Assembly (NCBI GenBank): GCA_963695415.1
Contig: CAVOGL010000007.1
Span: forward strand, 1 to 64,000
DNA length: 64,000 nt
Direction of reading: 5' to 3'
Origin: CAVXWV01 sp963695415
Lineage (GTDB): Bacteria > Chloroflexota > Anaerolineae > Anaerolineales > UBA4823
Positions within the stretch are counted from its first letter, which is position 1, and every line of letters begins with the position of its first letter. The notes beneath the pieces are model-generated. The model was not told where the DNA came from, ran no database searches, and saw only the letters and a program-made list of their open reading frames with translations. Positions 11,144 through 20,034 of the stretch are shown here, in pieces. A program made the position numbers and the translations under genes.

Positions 11144-11253
11144 AAATTTTTTTTTGAAACCGAAATCCCAGTAAATGTAACCACAAATTTACCGGGCAGT
11201 AATTTGATGCATTATTCTCTACGTCCCCATATGGGAATCCCCATCGGTGGCTA

Positions 11254-11282
11254 TTGCAATAAAGTTGAACTTACGGTAAAGT
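11254..11282 (+). promoter_or_regulatory. Candidate sigma-70-type promoter of the moxR operon
   Basis: TTGCAA (11254-11259), a 17-nt spacer and TAAAGT (11277-11282). The inferred start lies about 23 nt before the moxR ATG, with GAGAGGAA in between as a ribosome binding site. It is the only promoter-like match in the gap after the ATPase gene. Confidence 0.4.
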
Positions 11283-11311
11283 AACTGAAAAAGAGAGGAA
11301 CCTATTCGGTT

Positions 11312-12292
11312 ATGATCGAAATTCAGCAGTTCTCAAACCAGGTTATCGAAAATGTTGAGAAAGTGATCGTTGGCAAGCGGAGCATCATTGAGCTGGTCAT
11401 GGTAGCTCTTTTATGTGAAGGTCACATCCTTCTTGAGGATGTGCCTGGGACCGGAAAAACCATGTTAGCCAGGTCGATGGCGGTCAGCCTGGGGGGATCC
11501 TTTAAACGGTTGCAGTGTACCCCTGATCTTCTCCCCAATGACATTACCGGTGTATCAATATTCAACCAGAAAACAGCCGAGTTTGAATTTCGACGGGGTC
11601 CAATTTTCGTAAACATCCTCCTGGCAGATGAGATCAACAGGGCAACACCACGTACTCAGTCAGCCCTTCTCGAAGCCATGCAGGAACAGCAGGTGTCGGC
11701 AGATGGTGTTACCTACAAATTGTCCCGTCCTTTTATGGTGCTTGCCACTCAAAATCCCATTGAATACGAGGGTACATTTCCTTTGCCAGAAGCACAGTTA
11801 GATAGGTTCCTGATGCGGCTGCCAGTCGGCTACCCAAATGCTGAGGAAGAGGCGATCATTTTAAACAACCTGCGGTATGAGCATCCCGTCACAAATCTTG
11901 AACCAGTTAATTTTGGGGCTGATGGTGCGGATGCGAGAGATGGTTTAGACGAACTACTAGGATTCCAGAGAAAGGTTTGGGACGTCCACATTGATGAGAC
12001 CCTCCAGCAGTACATCATCAGTATTGTTGGTCGCACCAGAAATCATCCAGAACTCGCCTTAGGTGCGAGTCCGCGAGCCAGTCTGTCTTTATATAAGGCG
12101 TCGCAGGCTCTTGCTGCGGTACGCGGCAGAGACCATGTCCTCCCGGATGATGTGAAATATCTGGTGCCTTTTACGATGACACACCGCTTGATCACACGCC
12201 CTGAGGCAGAGCTGCGCGGTCGAAAGGCTGAGTCCATCCTCGCAGAGGTCCTCGAGGCAACCCCTTTGGACCTCGGTTCGGTCAGCAGTTAA
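11312..12292 (+). CDS. MoxR-family AAA+ ATPase
   Basis: AAA+ chaperone-like ATPase of the MoxR/RavA branch. Walker A is DVPGTGKTMLA (about residues 43-53), Walker B LLADEINRA (about 104-112), sensor 1 LATQNP and a sensor-2 region near ASPRASLSLYKA. The length of 326 residues is typical. A GAGAGGAA site precedes ATG 11312. The next two genes are DUF58 and DUF4129 proteins, the usual partners of MoxR. Such sets are thought to help mature or insert metal-binding or membrane-associated proteins, but the client here is unknown. First gene of the nine-gene plus-strand run ending at 19,966. Confidence 0.93.
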   Translation: MIEIQQFSNQVIENVEKVIVGKRSIIELVMVALLCEGHILLEDVPGTGKTMLARSMAVSLGGSFKRLQCTPDLLPNDITGVSIFNQKTAEFEFRRGPIFVNILLADEINRATPRTQSALLEAMQEQQVSADGVTYKLSRPFMVLATQNPIEYEGTFPLPEAQLDRFLMRLPVGYPNAEEEAIILNNLRYEHPVTNLEPVNFGADGADARDGLDELLGFQRKVWDVHIDETLQQYIISIVGRTRNHPELALGASPRASLSLYKASQALAAVRGRDHVLPDDVKYLVPFTMTHRLITRPEAELRGRKAESILAEVLEATPLDLGSVSS

Positions 12293-12319
12293 CCGAGTTC
12301 ATTAACGCTTTACTATTTG

Positions 12320-13534
12320 ATGTCTTATTACATCCCTGTATTCCTGGTCATCCTGGCACTGGTAGCTGTTTTTTTTCGTGCCGATTTCATCCTTATCCTG
12401 ACCTATCTGTTGTTAGGCGTTTACCTTATCGGTCGAATTTGGGGTACAAGGGGGCTGCGGAAGGTGACTGGGGAACGGAAATTCATCAGCCATGTTTTCT
12501 TCGGTGAAAAGGTGGTTGTCGATATCAACATCGTCAACAAGAGTTTTCTGCCCATAATCTGGCTGCAATTGCATGAGACTTTCCCGTTGGAGTTGATCAG
12601 CACTCAACGCTCACTTCGGGAAGTCATCAGCCTGGGTCCTAGAGGAACCAACCAATACCAGTACGAGCTTGTAGGGCGGAAACGAGGGGTTTATTCTATC
12701 GGTCCACTCTTCCTTTCGTCTGGTGACCTCTTCGGTTTAGGGGAGCCTGAGCAGCGCCAGATAGAGGCAAACCAGCTGGTGGTTTATCCCAGAATTGTAC
12801 CTTTGACGAAAGTCAGGCTGCCCTCTAGATCTCCGATGGGCACTTTGAGGCACACACAACCGATCTTCGAGGATCCGTCACGTGTACGGGGAAAACGCGA
12901 GTATGTGGCTGGTGATTCGTTTCGCATGGTTGACTGGAAGGCAACAGCTTCTTCTGGACGTATGCAGGTAAAACTGTTTGAACCTTCGATTGCTTTGGAG
13001 ACGATGATCTTTTTAGACTTGAACTCTGAAAGTTATGACCGATATTCACGCATCAATTCGACCGAATTAGCCATTGTTGTTGCAGCTTCTTTGGCTAACT
13101 GGATTCACTCCAAAAGACAGTCGGTGGGCATTTGTTCGAATGGGTTAGATCTGTTGACAACAAGTGATACCCAGGAACAGAAATTAAATGAACATCCACT
13201 TCCCATCAAACCTAGAAAAGGATACGGTCACCTGATCAGAATCCTGGAGATGCTGGCACGTGTCCAGGTGGCAGAGACCTTTCCTATTGTTGACCTGCTG
13301 CATTCACAGGCACCCGGCCTTGCCTGGGGTACAACCATAATACTTATCACTCCCATTTTGGATGACTCGTTATTCGAGGGTGTATTTCAGGCAAACCGGT
13401 CAGGTCTGAAAACCGTCTTGATGCCCTGTGGACCAGTGACCGGTGCAGATAACATTCGGCAAAAAGCAGAATACTTCGGTATTCCCTTCTTCCAGATTTT
13501 CAGTGAAAAAGATCTGGATGCCTGGAGGCAGTAG
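12320..13534 (+). CDS. DUF58 domain membrane protein
   Basis: Two hydrophobic N-terminal helices (about residues 5-40) lead into a cytosolic part with the DUF58 signature GDSFRMVDWKATASSGRMQVKLFEPS (about 198-222). The C-terminal half has the von Willebrand A-like beta/alpha pattern usual for this family. ATG 12320 is preferred over TTG 12317. It begins 27 nt after moxR and its TAG shares one base with the GTG of the next gene, so the three are probably co-translated. DUF58 proteins are the constant partners of MoxR ATPases; no enzymatic activity is known. Confidence 0.9.
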   Translation: MSYYIPVFLVILALVAVFFRADFILILTYLLLGVYLIGRIWGTRGLRKVTGERKFISHVFFGEKVVVDINIVNKSFLPIIWLQLHETFPLELISTQRSLREVISLGPRGTNQYQYELVGRKRGVYSIGPLFLSSGDLFGLGEPEQRQIEANQLVVYPRIVPLTKVRLPSRSPMGTLRHTQPIFEDPSRVRGKREYVAGDSFRMVDWKATASSGRMQVKLFEPSIALETMIFLDLNSESYDRYSRINSTELAIVVAASLANWIHSKRQSVGICSNGLDLLTTSDTQEQKLNEHPLPIKPRKGYGHLIRILEMLARVQVAETFPIVDLLHSQAPGLAWGTTIILITPILDDSLFEGVFQANRSGLKTVLMPCGPVTGADNIRQKAEYFGIPFFQIFSEKDLDAWRQ

Positions 13535-15129
13535 TGAACGAAAGAAATGGTTTACTGCAAGATAGAACAGAAGAGCGCCGGCTCTCACTGATCCATGGAT
13601 TCCTGGTTACAGCCATGTTGACCTTGTTTGCCTTCTCAATTACGCAGGTAGGGGAATATGTGGTCCCTTCCTGGGACGGCACCTATCTTGTAGTCATTTC
13701 TGCGCTGATCGCGGTTGAAGCTCAATATTCTTACCGTTTGTTTGCCAAACAAGGCTTCACCAAGGAACAAGCCTTGTACCGTTTATCCGAATGGGTTGTG
13801 ATCATTATTTTGTTAAAAGTCCTGAATTATGGCTTACGCGGCTTCGATATCCTCGCAGCTGATTTAGTGCTGTGGCAGGATAATTTCATCTATTCATTCT
13901 TTTCTGGTGAATACCTGATTTCTTTACTGTTTACGGCTGTTGTCTGGGGTTTGGCAACTTTCTTTTCAGCAAAGTTGTTCCAGCTTGAGGGTGATGAAGA
14001 GCTGCTGAATTTAGAGCGGGAGAGCAGTGTGGCAGTTCACCGCAAAGAAGTGCGTGAGGGACTTGCTTTTGGCATTCTTTTCGTTGGGATCATCATGGTT
14101 GGTACGGTCGCGTTTATCTTCTTGACCAGGAGGACATCAACATTTGGCACGGCAGACGTCCCATCTGGGATTGTGCCAGTGGTGTTTTATTTTGCATTTG
14201 GGTTGGCGCTTTTGAGCATCACCCAATTTTCGATTCTGCGAGTACACTGGATGATGGATAGGATTCCATTCAAGCCGAATCTGATCTCACAATGGCTTCT
14301 TTACAGCCTGGGATTGCTCCTTTTAGTGGGTATTGTTTCAATCCTGCTCCCGACCAGTTATTCTGTTGGATTGTTGGAATTTTTAAACACCCTGCTTGCC
14401 ATGCTGCTGTGGGGGCTGTGGGTGATTGCATTTCTACTCACTTTACCCATTGCACTGCTGCTTTCATTGCTGCTGAGATTTCGTGGAGGTGAGGAAGGAC
14501 CTCCACCTTCCATGGAGCAATTCCTGCCTGATCCACCTCAACAGGCAGGACCACCAGCTGGTTGGGTTGAGTGGTTGAAGACCTTGCTTTTCTGGGCATT
14601 TTTCCTGGGCATCGTCATATTTTCTCTGGTATATTTTTTACGCCAAAATCGTCAATTAATGGAAAAACTGCGTCGTTTTAAGATCTACGAAACCTTAAAA
14701 AATATCCTCCAAAAGATAAAAACCTTCTTCGTAGGTGCGAATGAAAATTTTCGCGCTGCTGTCCAGAAACAGGTCGAAAGGATCAGAGCACGCAGGCTGA
14801 ACCAATCTGAACGCAGGCTGGGTTTTATCAATCCAAGGAGATTGGAATCTCGCCGGCAAGTTTATTATTACTACCTGGCGATGGTTAGACGGGGGAATGA
14901 AAGTGGGTTGCCGCGTAAACCTGATCAGACCCCTGATGAGTATTTGAAATACTTATCCACCCGGCTTGTTGATGACGATCAGAGTGCTGCTCAATTGACT
15001 GTCAATTTCAAGGAAGCCAGGTATTCTCAACACCAGATATCTGATGATCGAGCGCGCCGGTCACAATCAGCATGGGATACAATAAAGAGAAAATTAAGAG
15101 AATATTCACGGCAAAAAAATGCACTCTGA
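13534..15129 (+). CDS. Polytopic membrane protein with C-terminal DUF4129 domain
   Basis: 531 residues with about eight or nine predicted helices, up to about residue 370. A basic, probably coiled segment follows (about 375-430), then a C-terminal DUF4129-like domain containing RRQVYYYYLAMVRRG and PDQTPDEYLKYL. The family is usually found beside MoxR and DUF58 proteins, sometimes fused to a transglutaminase domain, which is absent here. The GTG start overlaps the DUF58 stop by one base and the 3' end overlaps the deacetylase start by 11 nt. Function unknown; probably the membrane part of the MoxR system. Confidence 0.8.
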   Translation: MNERNGLLQDRTEERRLSLIHGFLVTAMLTLFAFSITQVGEYVVPSWDGTYLVVISALIAVEAQYSYRLFAKQGFTKEQALYRLSEWVVIIILLKVLNYGLRGFDILAADLVLWQDNFIYSFFSGEYLISLLFTAVVWGLATFFSAKLFQLEGDEELLNLERESSVAVHRKEVREGLAFGILFVGIIMVGTVAFIFLTRRTSTFGTADVPSGIVPVVFYFAFGLALLSITQFSILRVHWMMDRIPFKPNLISQWLLYSLGLLLLVGIVSILLPTSYSVGLLEFLNTLLAMLLWGLWVIAFLLTLPIALLLSLLLRFRGGEEGPPPSMEQFLPDPPQQAGPPAGWVEWLKTLLFWAFFLGIVIFSLVYFLRQNRQLMEKLRRFKIYETLKNILQKIKTFFVGANENFRAAVQKQVERIRARRLNQSERRLGFINPRRLESRRQVYYYYLAMVRRGNESGLPRKPDQTPDEYLKYLSTRLVDDDQSAAQLTVNFKEARYSQHQISDDRARRSQSAWDTIKRKLREYSRQKNAL

Positions 15130-16153
15130 ATTGTTAGTTTTCTATCCGGAAGGACATCATCTTCACCATTCACCTGGTCATCCTGAAAGACCTGAGAGGG
15201 TGGAAGCCATTCGCTCCACCTTGTTGGATGCTGGTTGGTGGGATAAATTTGTCTTAACGGGTCCAAATCAAATGCAAGAAGAAATTCTATATTCTGTTCA
15301 TTCCAACGTTTATCTGTCGCTTCTCCAGCAAGCATGTGCTTCAGAGCAGTGGTTGGATGCAGACACTTACACTCGCAGGGATAGTTACGATCTGGCAATC
15401 CAGGCGGCTGGAGGGGCCATCGCGGTGGTTGATGCGGTTTGGGATCGTGATTTCGAAAGGGGGTTTGCTCTCTTACGCCCTCCGGGTCATCACGCAACCC
15501 ATGACAGGGGGATGGGTTTTTGCTTATTGAACAACATTGCACTGGCTGCAGAATTTCTGGTCAATTCGAAACAAGCCAGGAAAATTGCAATCGTGGACCT
15601 TGACCTGCATCATGGAAATGGCACTCAGGATATCTTCTGGGAAAGGGATGATGTATTTTTCATCTCCCTGCACCAGGATCCATTGTATCCAATGTCAGGG
15701 AAGCTTAATGAAATAGGCATAGGCAAGGGAAAAAATTTCAGCCTGAATGTACCTTTTCCTCCAGGCACAGGTGATGAAGCCTATTTGACTGCAATGCAAG
15801 AGATCATCGAACCGGTCTTAACTCATTTCCAGCCAGACATGATTCTGGTCAGTTTTGGTTTCGATATCCACTGGCTGGATCCGCTTGGCAACATCGAAGT
15901 TTCAGCGGACACATGCAAAAAAATGATGGACAGGTTAGTATTGCTTGCAAATCAATGCTCAAATGGTAGGATTGTCGTAGTGTTGGAAGGAGGTTACGAT
16001 CTGGATGCTGCTTCTGCCTGCAGCATGGCGGTTGTCTCATCACTCACTGGTTTTGCCTGGGAGGACCAGGTTGGTCCTTCGCCGAGGTCAGGCTTGACAC
16101 AAAATTGGCAGGCTGTCCTTAAAAAAACAAAAAATATTTGGGACATCAATTGA
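15119..16153 (+). CDS. Histone deacetylase family hydrolase (AcuC / acetylpolyamine amidohydrolase type)
   Basis: Zinc-dependent deacetylase fold. The active-site histidine pair is in RPPGHHATHDRGMGFCLLNN (about residues 120-139). Zinc ligands lie in DLDLHHGNGTQ (about 161-171) and in SFGFDIHWLDPLG (about 244-256). The C-terminal LEGGYDL is also standard. The length of 344 residues fits class II-like bacterial enzymes. Likely substrates are acetylated lysines or polyamines; the sequence alone does not choose. The gene starts inside the end of the DUF4129 gene (11-nt overlap). Confidence 0.92.
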   Translation: MHSELLVFYPEGHHLHHSPGHPERPERVEAIRSTLLDAGWWDKFVLTGPNQMQEEILYSVHSNVYLSLLQQACASEQWLDADTYTRRDSYDLAIQAAGGAIAVVDAVWDRDFERGFALLRPPGHHATHDRGMGFCLLNNIALAAEFLVNSKQARKIAIVDLDLHHGNGTQDIFWERDDVFFISLHQDPLYPMSGKLNEIGIGKGKNFSLNVPFPPGTGDEAYLTAMQEIIEPVLTHFQPDMILVSFGFDIHWLDPLGNIEVSADTCKKMMDRLVLLANQCSNGRIVVVLEGGYDLDAASACSMAVVSSLTGFAWEDQVGPSPRSGLTQNWQAVLKKTKNIWDIN

Positions 16154-16186
16154 GAAAAAAATTTTCGACCAAAGGAAAATCATCAA

Positions 16187-18154
16187 ATGGAAATACAAAA
16201 TCAGCTGGCTATATTTATTGACTTTGAAAATCTTGCCTTATGGGCAGAACGTGAATTCTTCGATCTTGAAATAACACCATTAATCGATTTCTTACAGGCA
16301 CGCGGACCTGCTGTTGTCAAACGCGCCTATGGGGATTGGTCTCGTTTTTCCCGCTACCGTGATGATTTGATGAATAATTCTATCGATCTGATACAGATTT
16401 ACAGCGTTCGCGGGAGCAAAAACAGGGCGGATATCCGCATGGCAATCGACGCGCTAGAGACTGCCATGATGCGTTCGCAGATTACAACTTTCGTTATTCT
16501 TTCTGGTGACAGCGATTTCGGTCCGCTTGCGGTAAAACTTCGCGAATACGGACGTTATATTATTGGGATTGGACCGAGATCCATCACACACCATCTTTTG
16601 GTGAAGTCATGTGATGAGTTCATTTACCTCGAATCTGTTCTTGGTGACCCAAGCGACCAGGAGGCATGTGCTGAGAGGGAAATCGCCCGTAATTTGCTCG
16701 TGAAAGCGCTCCAGGCGCATGGAAAGCGCGGAGACCTCCCCATCCGCATGAATAAATTAAAGCAAACCATGCTGCTGATGGACCCGGCATTTAATGAAGC
16801 AAACCTGGGTTATCCGCAATTTAAATCCTGGTTGGAGGAAAATCGCGATTTAATCAATATGTTCACCCAGGATTCGCAACTCTACATTGGCAGAAGTGAA
16901 TTCGTTGAGGTAAATGGGGATGAAAAAATAAGGGACAGTTCTCTCCTCGAACTTGAAATCGAACCGATCGCTGAGCCAACGCTCGAGTCAAAATACCGCC
17001 AGATATTAGTTCGGCAAAAGGCATCTGCCATTGATATGGCGACCCGCAGAGATATCCTACGTGACATCTATCGCGAACTCAGCGAACATCCGGGTGAATT
17101 CTCTGAGGAGGATATTTTGAATATCCTTTTCGACAGGTATGAAGCGCAGGGAATCGTGCGCAGTATTTCTGTTTTATCCGAAGTTTTCCAAATGGCTGTG
17201 CGTCAAAAAGCGATAGATTTTGTCAGTCATCCGGAATTCGGAGACCCAACCCTGGAGGTTTCGGAAGAAATTTTGTCAGAGGCAGATTTCATCTGTGCGG
17301 TCGAAGCGGATCTCGTCTTTGCAGTGATTCGTGCTGGAATCGAAATAGATGCGAATGAGTTTGCTCATGTTTTGTTCAATGACCGTAACCAGGTCGATTA
17401 TGTCACTTGCATGTTGGACAGTCTCATAATCCGCAATTGGATCACGCAATCTGGTGATGCGTATAATGTTCGGGGAAAAATTGGCGTTTCGCTTGAAACC
17501 GAACCATCATTACAGGTTTTATTTCAGGATTTCGAGCGTGTATTCATCCCACCCGATGTGGAGATTTCCGCCTCAGGCGCGCAAACTTTGGCAAGGAAAG
17601 CAATGGTTCAACGTTCGCAGGACTTTGTTGCCTCTGGTGAGAGTTACCTGTTAGCCTGTAAGATTCAGTGGGAAGCGCTACAACAAGGTGAAAAAAATGC
17701 TACCATGGATGACTTGAAGTGGCTGCTGGCGTCTTATGCGTCTGTCGTCGCCGGTAAGTTATCACAGGTGTCTCGTGATTATGGTGCTGCGCGACCATAT
17801 TACCTGGCATTTTTCACCCTGGTTCAGGAGGAAGATCCATTATGGGGCAGGATGCGCGGATTGATCAACCCCATGCTGTCCTATTATTGGGCAAATGCAG
17901 GTCGAGAATTAGATATCAATGTGTCCGCTTGGAACCAAAGCATGTCTTCACCAGCTCTGATCGCAGTTTATGCAGCTAACCATCCAGATTCGGACCTTAG
18001 GAAATTGTGGCAAGTACTGACCGTGGAACTGGCAAAAGTAAACCCCACTATCCTTCGACGGATTGCCAACCAGCTATTGATGAACCGAACGGACAGTCCA
18101 GACAATATCAGGACTGCTGATATTATTGAAAATATACTTGAAGAACAACAATAA
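16187..18154 (+). CDS. NYN-domain (LabA/DUF88-type) putative RNase with OST-HTH/LOTUS region
   Basis: 655 residues. Residues 1-150 form an NYN PIN-like nuclease domain: FIDFENLALWA holds the first acidic residue, SKNRADIRMAIDA and LSGDSDFGPLAVKLRE the others. A LOTUS/OST-HTH-like winged helix follows (about 165-235, with MNKLKQTMLLMDP and LGYPQFKSWLEEN). The remaining 400 residues look helical and match nothing I recognise. The domain pair suggests RNA binding plus cleavage. AAAGGA precedes ATG 16187 and the gap to the deacetylase gene is 33 nt, so it is probably in the same transcript. Confidence 0.8.
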   Translation: MEIQNQLAIFIDFENLALWAEREFFDLEITPLIDFLQARGPAVVKRAYGDWSRFSRYRDDLMNNSIDLIQIYSVRGSKNRADIRMAIDALETAMMRSQITTFVILSGDSDFGPLAVKLREYGRYIIGIGPRSITHHLLVKSCDEFIYLESVLGDPSDQEACAEREIARNLLVKALQAHGKRGDLPIRMNKLKQTMLLMDPAFNEANLGYPQFKSWLEENRDLINMFTQDSQLYIGRSEFVEVNGDEKIRDSSLLELEIEPIAEPTLESKYRQILVRQKASAIDMATRRDILRDIYRELSEHPGEFSEEDILNILFDRYEAQGIVRSISVLSEVFQMAVRQKAIDFVSHPEFGDPTLEVSEEILSEADFICAVEADLVFAVIRAGIEIDANEFAHVLFNDRNQVDYVTCMLDSLIIRNWITQSGDAYNVRGKIGVSLETEPSLQVLFQDFERVFIPPDVEISASGAQTLARKAMVQRSQDFVASGESYLLACKIQWEALQQGEKNATMDDLKWLLASYASVVAGKLSQVSRDYGAARPYYLAFFTLVQEEDPLWGRMRGLINPMLSYYWANAGRELDINVSAWNQSMSSPALIAVYAANHPDSDLRKLWQVLTVELAKVNPTILRRIANQLLMNRTDSPDNIRTADIIENILEEQQ

Positions 18155-18187
18155 ATCATTATCTCGAGAAAGGATCACTTACATCAA

Positions 18188-18619
18188 ATGAGAGAAATCA
18201 AAATTCGTTGGGTTGAGGATCAGGTTATGGTGGGAACTGACTCCAACCAGCACTCAATCGTCATTGGTAAAACTTCTGGTCCCGATTCGGGATTCATCGG
18301 TGTAAAGCCTGCAGACCTGTTGTTGATGGCTGCTGCATCATGTTCAACCTGGGACATCATCGAGATCCTGAATAAACAGCGCGAACCTGTTGAAGATATC
18401 CAGGTGGTTTGTTCAGCGGACCAGCAGACTGATCCACCTTTCACTTTCAAATATATCCATCTTCATTATATTATTAATGGGAATGTGAACCCGGACAGGA
18501 TTGAGAAAGCGATCAAGCTTTCCCTGGATAAATATTGTTCAGTTGTTAGTACCCTGCGCCTTGGTATTCCTGTGAGCAGTGATTGGGAATTGGTTAGCAA
18601 TCGGGTTCCTGTTACTTAA
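18188..18619 (+). CDS. OsmC/Ohr family peroxidase-like protein
   Basis: 143-residue OsmC-fold protein. It has the family's central helix PADLLLMAAASCSTWDIIEIL (about residues 40-60), with one reactive cysteine, and the second cysteine region LSLDKYCSVVSTLR (about 113-126). Such proteins detoxify organic hydroperoxides with thiols, though many homologues are uncharacterised. AAAGGA lies upstream of ATG 18188. The TAA overlaps the ATG of the HD gene (TAATG). Confidence 0.88.
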   Translation: MREIKIRWVEDQVMVGTDSNQHSIVIGKTSGPDSGFIGVKPADLLLMAAASCSTWDIIEILNKQREPVEDIQVVCSADQQTDPPFTFKYIHLHYIINGNVNPDRIEKAIKLSLDKYCSVVSTLRLGIPVSSDWELVSNRVPVT

Positions 18620-19194
18620 TGGAACTCAGCGAAAGGTTTGAGCAGGCGTTCCTGTTTGCCAACAGACTGCATTCTGAGCAAAAGAGGAAAGGCACATCTA
18701 TCCCTTATATTTCCCACCTGATCGGCGTAGCATCGCTGGTCATGGAAGATGGCGGTGATGAGGACCAGGTAATCGCTGCATTACTTCATGACGCCGTGGA
18801 AGATCAGGGTGGCAGGGAGACATTGGAAAAAATCCGATCGAGGTTTGGTGACCGTGTCGCTGCCATCGTCGAAGGCTGCACAGATTCGTTTCGATTTCCA
18901 AAATTTACCTGGATGAGCCGTAAAAGCGAGCATCTAAAAAAGCTGGCGGACAGCAGTCCGGAAACGATACGCGTTGCCCTGGCAGATAAATTGTATAATT
19001 CCAGGTCACTGGTGAGAGATTTACGTGTGTCAAAATCAATTGTGTGGCAGCGGTTTAGCTGCACGCCGGACCAGATGTTATGGTATTACCAGGAGCTCGT
19101 GTCGCTGTTCGAAAGAAGGTCAACGTCCCCTAATGTTTTTGAGTTGGGACGCACTGTTAGAGAATTAGAAGCATTAATAATAGACCAGGGATGA
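18619..19194 (+). CDS. HD-domain phosphohydrolase (SpoT/MESH1-like)
   Basis: 191-residue metal-dependent hydrolase of the (p)ppGpp hydrolase type. The HD core is visible as SHLIGVASLV (first His, about residue 32), AALLHDAVEDQGG (the HD pair plus following acidic residues, about 55-67) and the later Asp in VALADKLYNSRSLV (about 116-129). There is no synthetase domain, so it resembles small alarmone hydrolases or MESH1-type enzymes; another nucleotide substrate is possible. It is coupled to the OsmC gene at the 5' end (one-base overlap) and overlaps the next start by four bases (ATGA). Confidence 0.85.
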   Translation: MELSERFEQAFLFANRLHSEQKRKGTSIPYISHLIGVASLVMEDGGDEDQVIAALLHDAVEDQGGRETLEKIRSRFGDRVAAIVEGCTDSFRFPKFTWMSRKSEHLKKLADSSPETIRVALADKLYNSRSLVRDLRVSKSIVWQRFSCTPDQMLWYYQELVSLFERRSTSPNVFELGRTVRELEALIIDQG

Positions 19195-19682
19195 GGTATA
19201 ATAAAATTATGGATGAAACTCAGGTGGAAATACAATCATTACCCCCTGGACAGAAATCGGATGATATCAGTCCTGAACAGAAAAAGGCGTTGATTTGGAT
19301 CATAGTCGCTGTGGTCGTTCTTGTTTTATTGACTATAGCTGCTCTGGTTTACTTATTAAATGCCCCCGCCTCGCAGGTTATGCGAATAAGGGATATATTC
19401 ATCATCTTCCTGGCAATTCAATCACTGCTTACGGGTTTTGTCCTGGTAGTTTTAATGGTTCAAATTGCCAAATTAATAAATTTGTTGCAAAATGAGGTCA
19501 AACCGATCCTGGAGTCAACCAACGAGACAGTAAGTACGCTGAGGGGCACTACAGCTTTCATTAGTGACAACCTCGCTGAACCCATCATCAAGTTAAATGA
19601 GTATCTCGCCGGGTTCACCCAAATTTTAATCTCCTTGGGCGTGATCCGGCGCGGTGTTCAATCGAATAAAAAGAAGGAGTAA
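19191..19682 (+). CDS. Small two-helix membrane protein
   Basis: 163 residues if ATG 19191 is used, 157 from ATG 19209. A charged N-terminus is followed by two strongly hydrophobic helices (about residues 35-60 and 70-97). An amphipathic tail follows (NEVKPILESTNETVSTLRGTT), resembling DUF948-like proteins. The first ATG shares ATGA with the preceding stop. It ends two bases before the YtxH-like gene. Small envelope proteins of this kind often accompany YtxH proteins; no function is known. Confidence 0.75.
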   Translation: MRYNKIMDETQVEIQSLPPGQKSDDISPEQKKALIWIIVAVVVLVLLTIAALVYLLNAPASQVMRIRDIFIIFLAIQSLLTGFVLVVLMVQIAKLINLLQNEVKPILESTNETVSTLRGTTAFISDNLAEPIIKLNEYLAGFTQILISLGVIRRGVQSNKKKE

Positions 19683-19684
19683 AA

Positions 19685-19966
19685 ATGTCGGACAATTCAA
19701 GTGAATTCGGAAGTTTCCTGGCTGGTTTCTTAATCGGGGGACTTGTTGGTGCTGCTACTGCACTGCTCTTAGCACCTCAGAGTGGTGAAGATACTCGCAA
19801 CGTGATCGTTACAAAAAGCATCGAGCTCAAGGAAATGGCTGTGAATGAAGCTGAAAACCTCAGGATTCGTGCTGAGGAATTTGCACGCGAGCGCGGCTGG
19901 ACCCCTGAGCAAACCGAGGAGTTTGTTGAAATGGTTGAAGATGTCGCCGAAAACGAGGCGGGATAA
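19685..19966 (+). CDS. YtxH-like small membrane protein
   Basis: 93 residues with one glycine-rich N-terminal helix, FLAGFLIGGLVGAATALLLAPQSGEDTR, the hallmark of YtxH/gas-vesicle-protein-like small proteins. An acidic helical tail follows. AAGGAG stands just before ATG 19685. It is the last gene of the run that begins with moxR; the stop codon lies inside the loop of a terminator hairpin. Envelope stress roles are reported for some relatives, but none can be assigned here. Confidence 0.85.
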   Translation: MSDNSSEFGSFLAGFLIGGLVGAATALLLAPQSGEDTRNVIVTKSIELKEMAVNEAENLRIRAEEFARERGWTPEQTEEFVEMVEDVAENEAG

Positions 19967-19976
19967 CCCGTTTTTT
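19959..19976 (+). terminator. Short hairpin with T6, end of the moxR operon
   Basis: CGGG (19959-19962), loop ATAA, CCCG (19967-19970), then six Ts. The UAA stop of the YtxH gene sits in the loop. The stem is only 4 bp, so it is probably weak alone; a longer hairpin follows 25 nt later. Confidence 0.5.
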
Positions 19977-20001
19977 GCTTAATAATTCAAACAGAAGCAG
20001 A

Positions 20002-20034
20002 TAACTCCTCGATGTACGTTAGAGGGGTTATTTT
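20002..20034 (+). terminator. Second hairpin terminator between convergent genes
   Basis: TAACTCCTC (20002-20010) pairs with GAGGGGTTA (20022-20030), 9 bp with one G-U, loop 11 nt, then TTTT. The 3' arm contains the stop codon of the convergent nnr gene (minus strand, 20028-20030), so one element may protect both transcripts. Confidence 0.6.
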
